From contig NZ_CP025536.1 of assembly GCF_002953735.1 (NCBI RefSeq), positions 936,001 to 1,000,000 on the forward strand: DNA of 64,000 bases. Direction: 5' to 3'. A program made the translations under genes and the position numbers. Positions within the stretch are counted from its first letter, which is position 1. Each line of letters begins with the position of its first letter. Below the pieces are notes generated by a model. That model did not search any database, was not told the DNA's origin, and saw only the letters and a program-made list of their open reading frames with translations. Shown here piece by piece: positions 26,459-34,835 of this stretch. This DNA is from Streptococcus pluranimalium. GTDB taxonomy: Bacteria; Bacillota; Bacilli; Lactobacillales; Streptococcaceae.

Positions 26459-26502
26459 TTGACTTTTCGATTTAGATAATTTATACTTGTATCACAAACA
26501 AG
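26459..26502 (+). promoter_or_regulatory. Promoter and putative operator of the Rrf2-family gene
   Basis: TTGACT (26459-26464) and TATACT (26482-26487) have a 17-base spacer. ACTTGTATCACAAACAAG (26485-26502) is an imperfect palindrome overlapping the -10 box. The half-site ACTTGTATC recurs at 27002-27010 before the oxidoreductase gene, suggesting one regulator for both. Confidence 0.65.
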
Positions 26503-26548
26503 AACAAGTTAGAAGGTTTTACTTAAAATTTGTTTAAGAAGGAGTCTT

Positions 26549-26977
26549 ATGGATACGAAATTTTCAGTAGCCATCCACATTTTAACTATGATTTCGGAGA
26601 GTAAGGAGACCTTATCTTCTCAGGCATTGGCAACAAGCGTTGGTACCAATGCCAGCTATATTCGTAAGGTCATTGCTCTCTTGAAAAATGCCGATTTATT
26701 GATGTCACATCAAGGCAAGAGCGGATATGCCTTAACGAAAGCACCAGCAGAAATCAGTCTTTTAGACATTTACTATGCGACTCAAGAAGTGACTCAGGTA
26801 AAACTCTTTCAAGTGCATCAGCATGCCAATTTGGAATGTCCTGTCGGTAAACATATTGAAGGGGCAATCAATCCAGTATTTCAAAAGGCAGAGAGTCAGC
26901 TAGAAAAGGAGCTTGCCAGTCAAAGTCTTGCTAATGTCATTACAAATTTGTACCGTCAAGCAGGAGTTACCAAGTAA
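26549..26977 (+). CDS. Rrf2-family transcriptional regulator
   Basis: This 142-residue Rrf2-family repressor has an N-terminal winged helix (FSVAIHILTMISESKETLSSQALATSVGTNASYIRKVIALLKNADLLMSHQGKSGYALTK... in outline), followed by the family dimerisation region (ISLLDIYYATQ). Only one Cys is present (LECPVGKHIEG), so it does not carry the three-Cys iron-sulfur site of IscR or NsrR; it is closer to YwnA/redox or ligand-sensing members. It is followed by an oxidoreductase and a hydrolase, and shared half-sites in both upstream regions suggest it controls itself and them. Confidence 0.88.
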   Translation: MDTKFSVAIHILTMISESKETLSSQALATSVGTNASYIRKVIALLKNADLLMSHQGKSGYALTKAPAEISLLDIYYATQEVTQVKLFQVHQHANLECPVGKHIEGAINPVFQKAESQLEKELASQSLANVITNLYRQAGVTK

Positions 26978-27001
26978 GTGCTTGGTAATTTCCTTTATCA
27001 A

Positions 27002-27030
27002 ACTTGTATCTGTATCTAAAACAAATACAA
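27002..27030 (+). promoter_or_regulatory. Putative operator upstream of the quinone-oxidoreductase gene
   Basis: TTGTAT (27004-27009) and ATACAA (27025-27030) form an inverted repeat that includes ACTTGTATC, the same half-site found over the Rrf2 gene promoter. The stop codon of the Rrf2 gene just upstream is part of a perfect TTACCAAG/CTTGGTAA hairpin (26967-26988). Confidence 0.5.
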
Positions 27031-27119
27031 AAAAATCACGATATTCTCTAAACGTTGTTTGGAGTTCCAACCTTGCAGGCTAGCTCTGCTATTTCCCAAA
27101 AAAAGAAAGAAGAAAAATC

Positions 27120-28124
27120 ATGAAAGCAGCACAATTAAATGACTACAACAAAAACAATCTCAACCTCAAACTCGTTGATGTTCAAAAACCTGAGCCACAG
27201 GATAAGCAAGTCTTGGTCAAGGTGCTGACGGCCGGGGTCAATCCGTTAGACAATATGATTACCCGTGGTGAGGTCAAGATGATTGTTCCTTATAAAACGC
27301 CTTTGATAGCTGGCAATGAAGTGGTCGGATTAGTTGAAAAGATAGGCACTGGTGTGAGCCAGTTTACTGTGGGCGATCGTGTCTTTAGCCGTTTGCCGTT
27401 AGATAGTATTGGGGCTTTTGCTGAGTATGTAGCTGTGGACGTGGCTGCTCTAGCTAAGGTCCCTGAGTATTTAACAGATGATGAGGCAGCAGGTGTTCCT
27501 TTAACTGCTCTAACAATCATGCAGGCGCTTGACCTTATGGCTGCTAAAGCTGGGAAGACTATATTTATTTCTGGTGGGACTGGTGGTGTCGGTGCCATGG
27601 CTATTCCCCTTGCTAAAGCTAAAGGATTAACCGTTATCACTAATGGGGACATCAGCAATCGTGACCGAGTCTTGGCGCTCGGGGTCGATCAGTTCCTAGA
27701 TTACAAGACTCAGGACTACACCAAAATCCTCAGCAATGTTGATTATGTTTTGGATACCCTAGGTGGCACTGAGACCGAGAAACAAATGGCTATTATGAAA
27801 AAAGGCGGTCAGATGGTTTCCCTTCGTGCTATGCCAAATGGTGCCTTTGCTAAGTGCATGAATTTACCTAAGTGGAAACAAGTCCTCTTTACACTGGTTG
27901 GTCGCAAATTCGATAAAATGGCTGACAAATATGGTGTTCACTATCACTTTATCTTTGTCGAAAGCAATGGGCAACAACTCCAAGAAGTGGCAGATATTTT
28001 TACCAAACTAGAGATTAAGCCATCTATTGATACGGTTTACCCTTTTGATGAGGTCAATGCTGCGCTGGATAAGGTAGCAAATGGACGCTCACGCGGTAAA
28101 ACTGTTCTCAGCATGAAAGGATAA
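27120..28124 (+). CDS. Zinc-independent alcohol dehydrogenase / quinone oxidoreductase (MDR family)
   Basis: This medium-chain dehydrogenase/reductase of 334 residues has an N-terminal GroES-like domain (VLVKVLTAGVNPLDNMITRGE...GNEVVGLVEKIGTGVSQFTVGDRVF) and a Rossmann NADPH site (IFISGGTGGVGAMAIPLAKAKG). It lacks the catalytic and structural zinc ligands of true alcohol dehydrogenases, so it belongs with NADPH:quinone reductases, which reduce quinones or reactive alkenals. It is three bases from the hydrolase that follows and probably under the Rrf2 regulator. The substrate is inferred at family level only. Confidence 0.88.
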   Translation: MKAAQLNDYNKNNLNLKLVDVQKPEPQDKQVLVKVLTAGVNPLDNMITRGEVKMIVPYKTPLIAGNEVVGLVEKIGTGVSQFTVGDRVFSRLPLDSIGAFAEYVAVDVAALAKVPEYLTDDEAAGVPLTALTIMQALDLMAAKAGKTIFISGGTGGVGAMAIPLAKAKGLTVITNGDISNRDRVLALGVDQFLDYKTQDYTKILSNVDYVLDTLGGTETEKQMAIMKKGGQMVSLRAMPNGAFAKCMNLPKWKQVLFTLVGRKFDKMADKYGVHYHFIFVESNGQQLQEVADIFTKLEIKPSIDTVYPFDEVNAALDKVANGRSRGKTVLSMKG

Positions 28125-28127
28125 CAC

Positions 28128-28964
28128 ATGGCTTATTTAGAAACCAAAAACCAGTACCTCACTGTACAAGAGAAAAACATTGCCTACCGTGAAATCGGCA
28201 AGGGAAAGTCAGATTATCCTTTGGTCATGCTAGTCCATCTCGCAGCAACCATGGATAATTGGGACCCTAAACTCATTGACCTTTTGACCCAAACACAGCA
28301 TGTCGTTTTACTTGATTTGCCTGGTGTTGGGGCCAGCGACGGTAAGGTAGCAGGTACCATTCCAGAAATGGCAGAGCAGATGATAGACATTATCAAAGCC
28401 CTAGGCTACAGCAAGATTAATCTTCTTGGTTTGTCAATGGGTGGTATGGTTGCTCAAGAAGTTGTACGTTTGGCTCCGACTTTGGTGAAACGATTGATTT
28501 TAGTAGGGACTGCTCACTGTGGCGGACTTGGCATTGATAAGGTAACATCAACGACCTTCCGTTACATGGCACGGGCTGCTTTGCATCGTGTAGATCCTAA
28601 ACGTTATATTTTTTATGGTCATGATGACAACGGCCGAGTAGAAGCAGATAAGGTGCTCAGTCGCCTAGCAAGTCGCAAGAAAGCTTATGCGGACAAAGAT
28701 ATGACTGTGCCAGGTTTTTTACGCCAGTTAAAAGCCATTAAAATCTGGGGGAAAGCCCCAGAAGATGACTTGCAGTTTATTCAACAACCAACCCTGACTG
28801 TCAATGGAGACAAGGACATGATGGTACCAACAGAAAATTCCTACATCATGCATGATAAGATTGTAAATAGCCAACTTATTATCTATCCTCATTCAGGACA
28901 TGGGTCGATTTTTCAGTATGCGGACTGTTTTGCCAAAGATTGTGAAGATTTTCTAGGCATTTAA
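28128..28964 (+). CDS. Alpha/beta-fold hydrolase
   Basis: This 278-residue alpha/beta hydrolase carries the nucleophile Ser in the elbow GLSMGG, a Gly-rich oxyanion region near LVHLAATMDNWDPKLI, a likely acid residue near NGDKDMMVP and the catalytic His in HSGHGSIFQY. It lies three bases after the oxidoreductase gene, so the two are co-expressed. Its 3' end overlaps the convergent TetR gene by four bases. It resembles haloperoxidase-like or epoxide/ester hydrolases; the substrate is unknown. Confidence 0.88.
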   Translation: MAYLETKNQYLTVQEKNIAYREIGKGKSDYPLVMLVHLAATMDNWDPKLIDLLTQTQHVVLLDLPGVGASDGKVAGTIPEMAEQMIDIIKALGYSKINLLGLSMGGMVAQEVVRLAPTLVKRLILVGTAHCGGLGIDKVTSTTFRYMARAALHRVDPKRYIFYGHDDNGRVEADKVLSRLASRKKAYADKDMTVPGFLRQLKAIKIWGKAPEDDLQFIQQPTLTVNGDKDMMVPTENSYIMHDKIVNSQLIIYPHSGHGSIFQYADCFAKDCEDFLGI

Positions 28965-29494
28965 TCTTCAATCAGTCTATAACAAATAGCCGCCATTTCT
29001 TTTGGAGAATAGTGATTTTTGTCTCCGATCCAGTCTGTTAGGATACGGCTGGTACCAGAAGCAACAAAGTAATTACGAATGCGGTCTATATCATTATTCT
29101 CCAGAAAAGCATCGGGTTGATAGCGGTAAATTTCTTCTTCGATAAGGTAACGGAGATTTTCTGATAACATCAGTTTAAAAAAGTCAAAATCGTCAGCGAT
29201 AAATTCTAATAAGGCTTCAATCCCTTCCTGTGGATTTTTCTGAAAACGGACGACGTTGTGACTAGCCAACTGGGCAAATTTTTCCTGTAATATTGACCGA
29301 AGGACATCTTCTTTACTGTCATAATTACGGTAAAAAGAATTTCTAGCGACTCCAGCCTTCTTGACAAGGTCTGTAATAGAAATCCTGTCTATAGTTTTCT
29401 CTTTGAGTAACAAGAATAGGGCAGTTTCCAAAGCTTCTCGGGTTAGCTCATTATTTTCTGCATTGGAACGGTGGAGGTAACTTAAGTCTTTCAT
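28961..29494 (-). CDS. TetR-family transcriptional regulator
   Basis: This 177-residue regulator has an N-terminal TetR helix-turn-helix (ALETALFLLLKEKTIDRISITDLVKKAGVARNSFYRNYDSKEDVL) and a C-terminal ligand domain of the TetR_C_7/DhaS-like type (LTDWIGDKNHYSPKEMAAICYRLI). It is divergent from a membrane-anchored esterase gene, with a 102-base intergenic region that contains two copies of TCATTTTGATGG, so it most likely represses that gene and itself. Confidence 0.9.
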   Translation of the reverse strand: MKDLSYLHRSNAENNELTREALETALFLLLKEKTIDRISITDLVKKAGVARNSFYRNYDSKEDVLRSILQEKFAQLASHNVVRFQKNPQEGIEALLEFIADDFDFFKLMLSENLRYLIEEEIYRYQPDAFLENNDIDRIRNYFVASGTSRILTDWIGDKNHYSPKEMAAICYRLIED

Positions 29495-29564
29495 TTTGAT
29501 GGCGCAAATCCTTTCTAATGTGCCAGCCGAGGCATTTTCGCTCCAAAATTAATCATTTTGATGG
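29491..29564. promoter_or_regulatory. 12-bp direct repeat in the tetR-esterase intergenic region
   Basis: TCATTTTGATGG occurs at 29491-29502, covering the tetR start codon, and at 29553-29564, just upstream of a TATAGT -10 box for the esterase gene. These are candidate TetR binding sites for both directions. Confidence 0.5.
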
Positions 29565-29596
29565 TACACTTGTATAGTTGAAAAGGAGAAAACAAA

Positions 29597-30901
29597 ATGA
29601 TATTACGAAAAACACTCGATTGGTTATTGGTGCTCTTGTCACTAGGCCTCTACATGGTCTTTCGTAGACCTATCATCTATACTGGAATCGCGATTACCGT
29701 GATGCTCTATCGCACTTACTTAGCTTATAAGGAAGGCAAAAGAGCTCAGTATTGGGCGGGATTGGTCAGCACTGGATTACTAGTATTAGGAATTGTTATC
29801 AATCGTTATCTCTTTAGTAGTTTGGCTGCATTGGTAACAGGACTGATAAGTTTTGGGCTCCTTTTCAGTGATAGTGATACTAAAAAAGCTTCAACTAAGA
29901 AACACAGCTTTTCCCAAAATGTCTTTAAACTACTGGGACAGAGCGTGATTGGTATTGCGTTACTATCTTTCATCGGATTAAACGTCACAGTGATTTATCC
30001 CAAATCAATCGTGCAGCTTGTGGGTGTTTGGTTTGGTCAAGAAGTCGTGAAACCAGAAAGCGTTGAAAAAAACAGTGATGGCACGGTTTATTATCGTAAC
30101 CTTACTTACAAATCTGATTATAGCAATAATAAACTGGATATTTTCACAGCGCCAAATGCAAAAGGCACCATTTTTTATGTTCACGGTGGGGGTTTTGTTG
30201 GTGATGATAAATCTGCAAGAGAAGATTACCTTTTCCAATTTGTCAAAGAAGGCTACAATGCTGTTAGCATTAACTATGCTTTAGCACCAGAGGTGTCTTA
30301 CTTAGCCGCGCAAAAGCAGGCTAATGAAGCGCTGAAATTTGTCGTTGAAAAAGCTGATGATTATGGAATAGATCCTAATAAAATCGTACTTGCAGGAGAT
30401 TCTGCAGGTGGCCAAATTGCAGGACAACTGGCCAATATCCTAACCAACTCAGCTTATGCTAAGGAAGTTGGTCTTTTACCAGCTAACCAAGAAACTGATT
30501 TTATTCCGAAAGGTTATATTGCCATTTCGAGTTTAACTCACGCACCGAACTATTCGCAAACAGGATTTTTCCTTATCGATTGGATATTTGATGCCGTAGG
30601 CCGAGACTACTTTGGAACGACTGATGTGGCTCATTCGAAAGCAGCTATGCAAGCTTCTGTTCGCAACCATGTGACGTCTAAGTTTCCAGCCACATTTGTA
30701 ACAGATGGTAATATCTTCACCTTTACTAAAGACAGTAAACAGTTTGTCGAATCGTTGAAAGCAAAAGGAATAGCAGTTGACAGCTATATTCCTGAAAAGT
30801 CAGAAGCAATCCTACCACATATTTTTGAAGTCGATGTGGATAATGATTATGCTAAGAAAGTTCATCAGGAACATCTAGCGTTTTTAGAAGATGTTTTATA
30901 G
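29597..30901 (+). CDS. Membrane-anchored alpha/beta hydrolase (esterase/lipase, HSL family)
   Basis: This 434-residue protein has about four hydrophobic segments in the first 150 residues, then a hormone-sensitive-lipase-type catalytic domain: oxyanion motif YVHGGGFVG, nucleophile GDSAGG, likely acid in VTDGNIFTF and His in LPHIFEVD. Membrane anchoring suggests action on lipids or acyl esters at the cell surface. It is divergent from the TetR gene. It is followed by a terminator preceded by a fragment that resembles an ISL3-family end. Confidence 0.85.
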   Translation: MILRKTLDWLLVLLSLGLYMVFRRPIIYTGIAITVMLYRTYLAYKEGKRAQYWAGLVSTGLLVLGIVINRYLFSSLAALVTGLISFGLLFSDSDTKKASTKKHSFSQNVFKLLGQSVIGIALLSFIGLNVTVIYPKSIVQLVGVWFGQEVVKPESVEKNSDGTVYYRNLTYKSDYSNNKLDIFTAPNAKGTIFYVHGGGFVGDDKSAREDYLFQFVKEGYNAVSINYALAPEVSYLAAQKQANEALKFVVEKADDYGIDPNKIVLAGDSAGGQIAGQLANILTNSAYAKEVGLLPANQETDFIPKGYIAISSLTHAPNYSQTGFFLIDWIFDAVGRDYFGTTDVAHSKAAMQASVRNHVTSKFPATFVTDGNIFTFTKDSKQFVESLKAKGIAVDSYIPEKSEAILPHIFEVDVDNDYAKKVHQEHLAFLEDVL

Positions 30902-30912
30902 ACTAAAAAGAA

Positions 30913-30940
30913 TGGCTCTTCGTCAACGGTAGTGGGGACT
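30913..30940. mobile_element. Possible ISL3-family terminal inverted repeat remnant
   Basis: GGCTCTTCGTCAACGGTAGT and the following GGGG resemble the ends of streptococcal ISL3-family elements (GGCTCTT...GTCAA..GTAGTGGG). No transposase remains, so this is at best a solo end. The match is from memory of the family and needs a search. Confidence 0.35.
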
Positions 30941-30954
30941 TACAGCTAACATCT

Positions 30955-30984
30955 AGAGAGAATCGTTCCGGTTCTCTCTTTTTG
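30955..30984 (+). terminator. Terminator of the esterase gene
   Basis: AGAGAGAA and TTCTCTCT pair around TCGTTCCGG, followed by TTTTT. Confidence 0.75.
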
Positions 30985-31042
30985 GATGTTTAAAGCGATG
31001 AGAATTTCTGTTGTTGTTTTTACATAATTAAGTTTATGTAAA

Positions 31043-32113
31043 TCATAGTTTATCTAAGGCATTTTTTTGCTCATCATTTACGATGTGGGTATAAAGGTCG
31101 GTTACCTGTGTTGAGGCGTGCCCTAGCTGATGACTAACAAGAACTTGGGATTTGGTAGCATCATAGAGTCTAGTAGCAAGTGTATGACGTAGTTTGTGGG
31201 GCGTTACTCTTATTTTAAAATCTTGTGAGTATTTGGCAACCATTTTTTCGATACTTGACGCATCGATACGATTAGGAATGCCACGATATTCGGTAAGAAA
31301 GAGAGCAGTATCTTGCTTTTCGGCTTTGTAACGATTCTTACGAATAGCTAAATAAGCTTCTATATAAGGTTTTGCAAAACCTGCAACATTAACTGAATCA
31401 CGTTTCCCACCTTTTCGAGTCACTTCGATAACCATCATATTGAGGTTCAAATCCTTCAAATCAAGATTGACAGCCTCTGACAAACGTACTCCAGAAGCCA
31501 GCAGTAGGGCGATAATGGCTAGATCACGTTCTTTATTTTTTCGGAAAGATGATTTGGCACGATTGGAAAGTTTGTTCTCGTGTTCACAATTAATATATTC
31601 TAGGAATGCCATGGTCTCATCACCAAGAAAGAGTTTTTGCTTGATATTTTCAGCTCTAGAAGCTAGGGTTTCCTTTTTCTTTTTGGTAGCAACCTTTTTC
31701 ATCACATTTCGATAGAAATATGGCTCTCCCTGATCATTTTCAACCTCCTCAGTCAAGTATTTAAAAAGACTAGATAAGGCTGATAAGGTACGGTTTATAG
31801 TAGTCTGAGAGACACCTTGTTTAGTCGAATAGGTGTTGAGAGATGGGCGTTCACGTAAATAAAGAACAAATGATTCCATATCTTTTTTGGTTAAATGCTC
31901 CAAAATAGACAAGTCAATATCAGCAAGCTTATCAGCATTTGAAATACCAGATTCAATTAACCATTCAAAAAATCGACGGTATTCTTTGAGGTATTCATAC
32001 AATGTTGTAAAACTATAAGGAACAGCCAATTTAGATTGATAGTATTCTAGGATAAACCAAGGCATGATAGCTTTGAGATCATCGATTTTTTCCAGTAATA
32101 ATTCACGTTTCAT
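31043..32113 (-). CDS. xerS: Chromosome-dimer-resolving tyrosine recombinase XerS
   Basis: XerS is the single recombinase that resolves chromosome dimers at dif_SL in streptococci and lactococci. It has 356 residues, the XerS length. Catalytic residues are Arg (GVRLSEA), Lys in TRKGGK, His-x-x-Arg ([11 protein letters not shown]), His (HQLGHAST) and Tyr (DLYTHI). The N-terminal core-binding domain includes [10 protein letters not shown]...[12 protein letters not shown]. Its promoter (TTGAAA, 17 bases, TATACT) shares bases with the adjacent dif site, so the protein may shut down its own transcription when bound there. Confidence 0.96.
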   Translation of the reverse strand: MKRELLLEKIDDLKAIMPWFILEYYQSKLAVPYSFTTLYEYLKEYRRFFEWLIESGISNADKLADIDLSILEHLTKKDMESFVLYLRERPSLNTYSTKQGVSQTTINRTLSALSSLFKYLTEEVENDQGEPYFYRNVMKKVATKKKKETLASRAENIKQKLFLGDETMAFLEYINCEHENKLSNRAKSSFRKNKERDLAIIALLLASGVRLSEAVNLDLKDLNLNMMVIEVTRKGGKRDSVNVAGFAKPYIEAYLAIRKNRYKAEKQDTALFLTEYRGIPNRIDASSIEKMVAKYSQDFKIRVTPHKLRHTLATRLYDATKSQVLVSHQLGHASTQVTDLYTHIVNDEQKNALDKL

Positions 32114-32144
32114 GGTAATATTTTCCTTTATTTCTATAAACAGA

Positions 32145-32173
32145 AGTATACCACACCCTTAGATGTTTTTCAA
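32145..32173 (-). promoter_or_regulatory. xerS promoter, -35 inside the dif site
   Basis: On the minus strand TTGAAA (32173-32168), a 17-base spacer and TGG-TATACT (-10 at 32150-32145, extended -10) form a good promoter. The -35 hexamer is the first six bases of the dif site. Confidence 0.75.
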
Positions 32174-32198
32174 GAAAATTACAGTTTTTCGGAAAGAT
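32168..32198. other. Chromosomal dif_SL site (31 bp)
   Basis: Read on the minus strand, the 31 bases begin ATCTTTCCGAAAAACTGT and end AATTTTCTTGAAA, matching the dif_SL sequence known from streptococci and lactococci, with imperfect XerS arms around the AACTGTAATT centre. It is next to xerS, the conserved location. The dominant coding strand changes from + to - at this point, as expected at the replication terminus. Confidence 0.9.
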
Positions 32199-32652
32199 GT
32201 ATGAGGGTGTTTTAAACAGATAACAAAAAATTTTTAGTATAGATTTCGCTCTAAAATCCTGTATTGTACATTTTAATTTCTTTTCCTTGATTTTAAGGCG
32301 TAAACTGGAAATATTTTAAAAAATAAAGTACATTTTTCAAATCATGTACTTTACGCTTCAATTATAGATGTATCATGGGTTTAGATCATCTTAACTCAAT
32401 TGTTCATAAATTTTTAGTTTTTCAATTATGAGTGATTCTTTCAGCTGAAATATATTTTTTGAACATCATACTTTTTTGACATGTTTTTGATATTAATGTT
32501 TTATCTTGTCATACCTGCTATCTGTTTGTTTTCTTAGTTTGTCATTTGTCTTTGAAAATAGCAAACCTCCCCAGATATTTGAACAACACCCAATCGTTAG
32601 ATTTTATATCTAACTGTTGAGGGTCATTACAATTCTGAGGAGGTTTTGACTT
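32199..32652. other. Non-coding AT-rich region beside dif, with nested inverted repeats
   Basis: No gene is visible. TAAAGTACAT (32324-32333) and ATGTACTTTA (32344-32353) form a perfect 10-bp hairpin, nested with GCGTAAA/TTTACGC. The right part carries the compact structured element at 32564-32645. Confidence 0.5.
32564..32645 (-). other. Structured RNA-like element or terminator after the KdgT-like gene
   Basis: AACCTCCCCAGA (32564-32575) pairs with TCTGAGGAGGTT (32634-32645), 12 bp with one mismatch or wobble. Inside are a perfect GTTAGAT/ATCTAAC hairpin (32596-32602 and 32608-32614) and flanking CAACACCCAA/TTGAGGGT complementarity. It lies just after the permease stop. No convincing T run ends it, so it is not an ordinary terminator. 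Confidence 0.5.
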
Positions 32653-33576
32653 CTATTTTTCTTTTTCAGCAAATTTTTGACATAAAATTGGTGCGATAAT
32701 TGCTGTGCAGACGACAACTAGTGAGGTGATAGCTGCTGATTGTGAGGCATATTCTTTCAGTTCTGGATTGCTTACGACCATAAGCAAGGGAACGGATGCT
32801 GATAAGCCTGCAACGGTTGATAGGGCTGTTGCTGACGCACCACTTCTTTTCAAGATGTATTTTTCGATTAAAATCAGTGGTAAGGCTCCGATGAGGTAGT
32901 ACAGGATGGCCATCATGATTCCTGGTAAACCTGCTTTCATGGCTTCGAAGAGATTGATATTTGCTCCGACGCCCCAACCTAACATGATGATAATGAAGCC
33001 CATAGCTGGTGCCATGTGCTGGCTTAAATCGTGGTCAAGGTTACCGATAATAATACCAAGCACTAGAGGAAACAGGGTTGAAAGGATGGGCATAAAATTA
33101 AGTGGCGTTGGACTAGTCAGGCCGTAAATGAACATAGGAATGATTGGTAAGGCCATAACGGCTACTAAACCAAAGGCTGCTTGATCACTCTCATCGCCAT
33201 AGTCTTTCATAAGGGCTAAAAAGAGAGTTGGGTTCATCGAGGTTAGGGTACAGATGAAGGCAATGGCGCTAAGTCCCCAGATACCATCAAGGCCAAAGAG
33301 TTTGATAAAAATAAGGCTTGCTACCGTACTAATAATAAAGCGAGCGAGGAGTAAAACACCGTAGTTTTTAAAAACTTGAGTCAAAGTTTTGAGTTTCAAA
33401 GTACATCCTGATAGGAAGACAGCTGCTCCTAGAATGAAATTAATAGCCTCACCTGAAAACATGGCTTGAGTTAGGCCGCCAATATTGAAAAAAGTTGGTG
33501 AGAAAGTATGGATAATGGCTGAAATCAGCATTGGAATCAAGAGAGTTCCGCCTGGGATTGATTTCATAAGTTTCAT
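32653..33576 (-). CDS. KdgT-family 2-keto-3-deoxygluconate permease-like transporter
   Basis: This 307-residue membrane protein has about ten hydrophobic helices and family features of KdgT (MKSIPGGTLLIPMLISAIIHTFSP at the start; SAIAFICTLTSMNPTLFLALMKDYGDESDQAAFGLVA; GASATALSTVAGLSASVPLLM). KdgT proteins import 2-keto-3-deoxygluconate with protons. Here it lies at the end of an operon with an amidohydrolase and a two-part ThrE exporter, with no sugar-acid catabolic genes nearby, so another organic acid or amino-acid-derived substrate is possible. Confidence 0.82.
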   Translation of the reverse strand: MKLMKSIPGGTLLIPMLISAIIHTFSPTFFNIGGLTQAMFSGEAINFILGAAVFLSGCTLKLKTLTQVFKNYGVLLLARFIISTVASLIFIKLFGLDGIWGLSAIAFICTLTSMNPTLFLALMKDYGDESDQAAFGLVAVMALPIIPMFIYGLTSPTPLNFMPILSTLFPLVLGIIIGNLDHDLSQHMAPAMGFIIIMLGWGVGANINLFEAMKAGLPGIMMAILYYLIGALPLILIEKYILKRSGASATALSTVAGLSASVPLLMVVSNPELKEYASQSAAITSLVVVCTAIIAPILCQKFAEKEK

Positions 33577-33603
33577 AAAAAGATAGTCCTCCGTGGGCTA
33601 TGG

Positions 33604-34047
33604 CTAATGTTTAGCCTGTTTGAGATGGTTATAGATTTCTAAAAAAGAATCGACAATAAAGATGGATAAGGCAATGGCTCCAGAAACGAGGATGGATTCA
33701 ATTAAGTTTTCTCCTGCTAATTTGGGGTTATCTTGGATATAATAATAAGCAATCCGATAGACACCAGCTCCGGGAACGAGTGGGAAAAAACTTGGAATAT
33801 AAAAAACGGTTACTGGCGAGGCTAGTTTTCTTGCTGAAATTTGCGATAATAAAGCAATAACAATTCCTCCCAATAAGGTAGCGACGGCATTGTCTGTCCT
33901 CTCTAAAAATATAAGGTAGACTGTATAGCCAGCTGCTCCGATAAATCCAGTCTGATACACTAAATGTTTGGGTGCTTCTAAGAGTATACCAGCTGTTACG
34001 GTAGCGACGTATGCTCCTAGAATTTGAAAAAGAAAACTCCAAATCAT
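33604..34047 (-). CDS. Threonine/serine exporter, small subunit (ThrE_2 / DUF3815)
   Basis: This 147-residue protein with about four to five membrane helices corresponds to the C-terminal half of ThrE (YLIFLERTDNAVATLLGGIVIALLSQISARKLASPVTVFYIPSFFPLVPGAGVYR). The FFPLVPG motif is typical. It overlaps the larger partner by ATGA and works with it as a split threonine/serine exporter in the membrane. Confidence 0.88.
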   Translation of the reverse strand: MIWSFLFQILGAYVATVTAGILLEAPKHLVYQTGFIGAAGYTVYLIFLERTDNAVATLLGGIVIALLSQISARKLASPVTVFYIPSFFPLVPGAGVYRIAYYYIQDNPKLAGENLIESILVSGAIALSIFIVDSFLEIYNHLKQAKH

Positions 34048-34835
34048 GACATGATTCCTTTCGCAATAAAGAGGCCTAGGGCAACACCAACTCCGAGACT
34101 AACCGCAATGGTCAAAGCTTCAACAAATTTAGCCACTCCTGCTCCATAATCTCCTTTAAAAGAATCACGAAAACCATTAGTAAAGGCAGTTCCAGGGAAA
34201 AGTGGCATGAGTACAGAGATAATAGTGATATCTAAAGCACGGTCAGAGGCCCCAACAAATCTAGTTATAAAAGGCATGCAAATAGCTACTACCATAGTTG
34301 CAAAGATGCCATAGATAAAATCGTTAAGCTTTAACCAATCGCGTATCGGATAGGTTGCTATCAATAATAAAGAAGCAATGACTGATAGTAAAAAGGTGTG
34401 AAAATTACCGCCCAATAGGAGGGCAAAAGCCATGACTAATAAGACTGTTGCTAGATAGGTGCTTTTTGATGAATATGTTTTTCGATTGACATTATTAAGC
34501 TTCTGATAAGCCTCCCTAAGAGATAACTGACCGCTTGTCATATCTCTAGAAATCTGGTTGACATCATGAATTTTAGTTAAGTGAGTAGAGCGCTGCGAGA
34601 TACGCTTGACATAAGTAATGGGTTCTGGAAAGTCAGGACCATCTAGGGTGATAAAAAGACCTGTCGTATTAGCGAACACATCTAAAGTTGGCAGTTGACT
34701 AACAGATAAAATACGCTCTACTGTTGTTTCCACTCGGTAGGATTCAGCATTCGATTCTAACATGATGATACCAGCTAGGGTAGCCACCTTAACCAGCATT
34801 TTGTATTGATTTTCTTCCATATCATTTGTTTCCAA
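34044..34835 (-). CDS. Threonine/serine exporter, large subunit (ThrE / DUF1212)
   Basis: This 263-residue protein has an N-terminal soluble ThrE domain (AGIIMLESNAESYRVETTVERIL...VFANTTGLFITL) followed by about five membrane helices with PLFPGTAFTNGFRDSFKGDYGAG. The first domain resembles a hydrolase-like fold in the ThrE family. Paired with the smaller protein downstream, it makes a complete ThrE-type exporter of threonine and serine. It overlaps the upstream amidohydrolase by 14 bases, linking amino-acid release to export. Confidence 0.88.
   Translation of the reverse strand: METNDMEENQYKMLVKVATLAGIIMLESNAESYRVETTVERILSVSQLPTLDVFANTTGLFITLDGPDFPEPITYVKRISQRSTHLTKIHDVNQISRDMTSGQLSLREAYQKLNNVNRKTYSSKSTYLATVLLVMAFALLLGGNFHTFLLSVIASLLLIATYPIRDWLKLNDFIYGIFATMVVAICMPFITRFVGASDRALDITIISVLMPLFPGTAFTNGFRDSFKGDYGAGVAKFVEALTIAVSLGVGVALGLFIAKGIMS

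Noticed and set aside
32564..32645. T-box leader considered for the structured element near dif
   Set aside because: No T-box consensus and no specifier loop; no synthetase or amino-acid gene lies immediately downstream in either direction.
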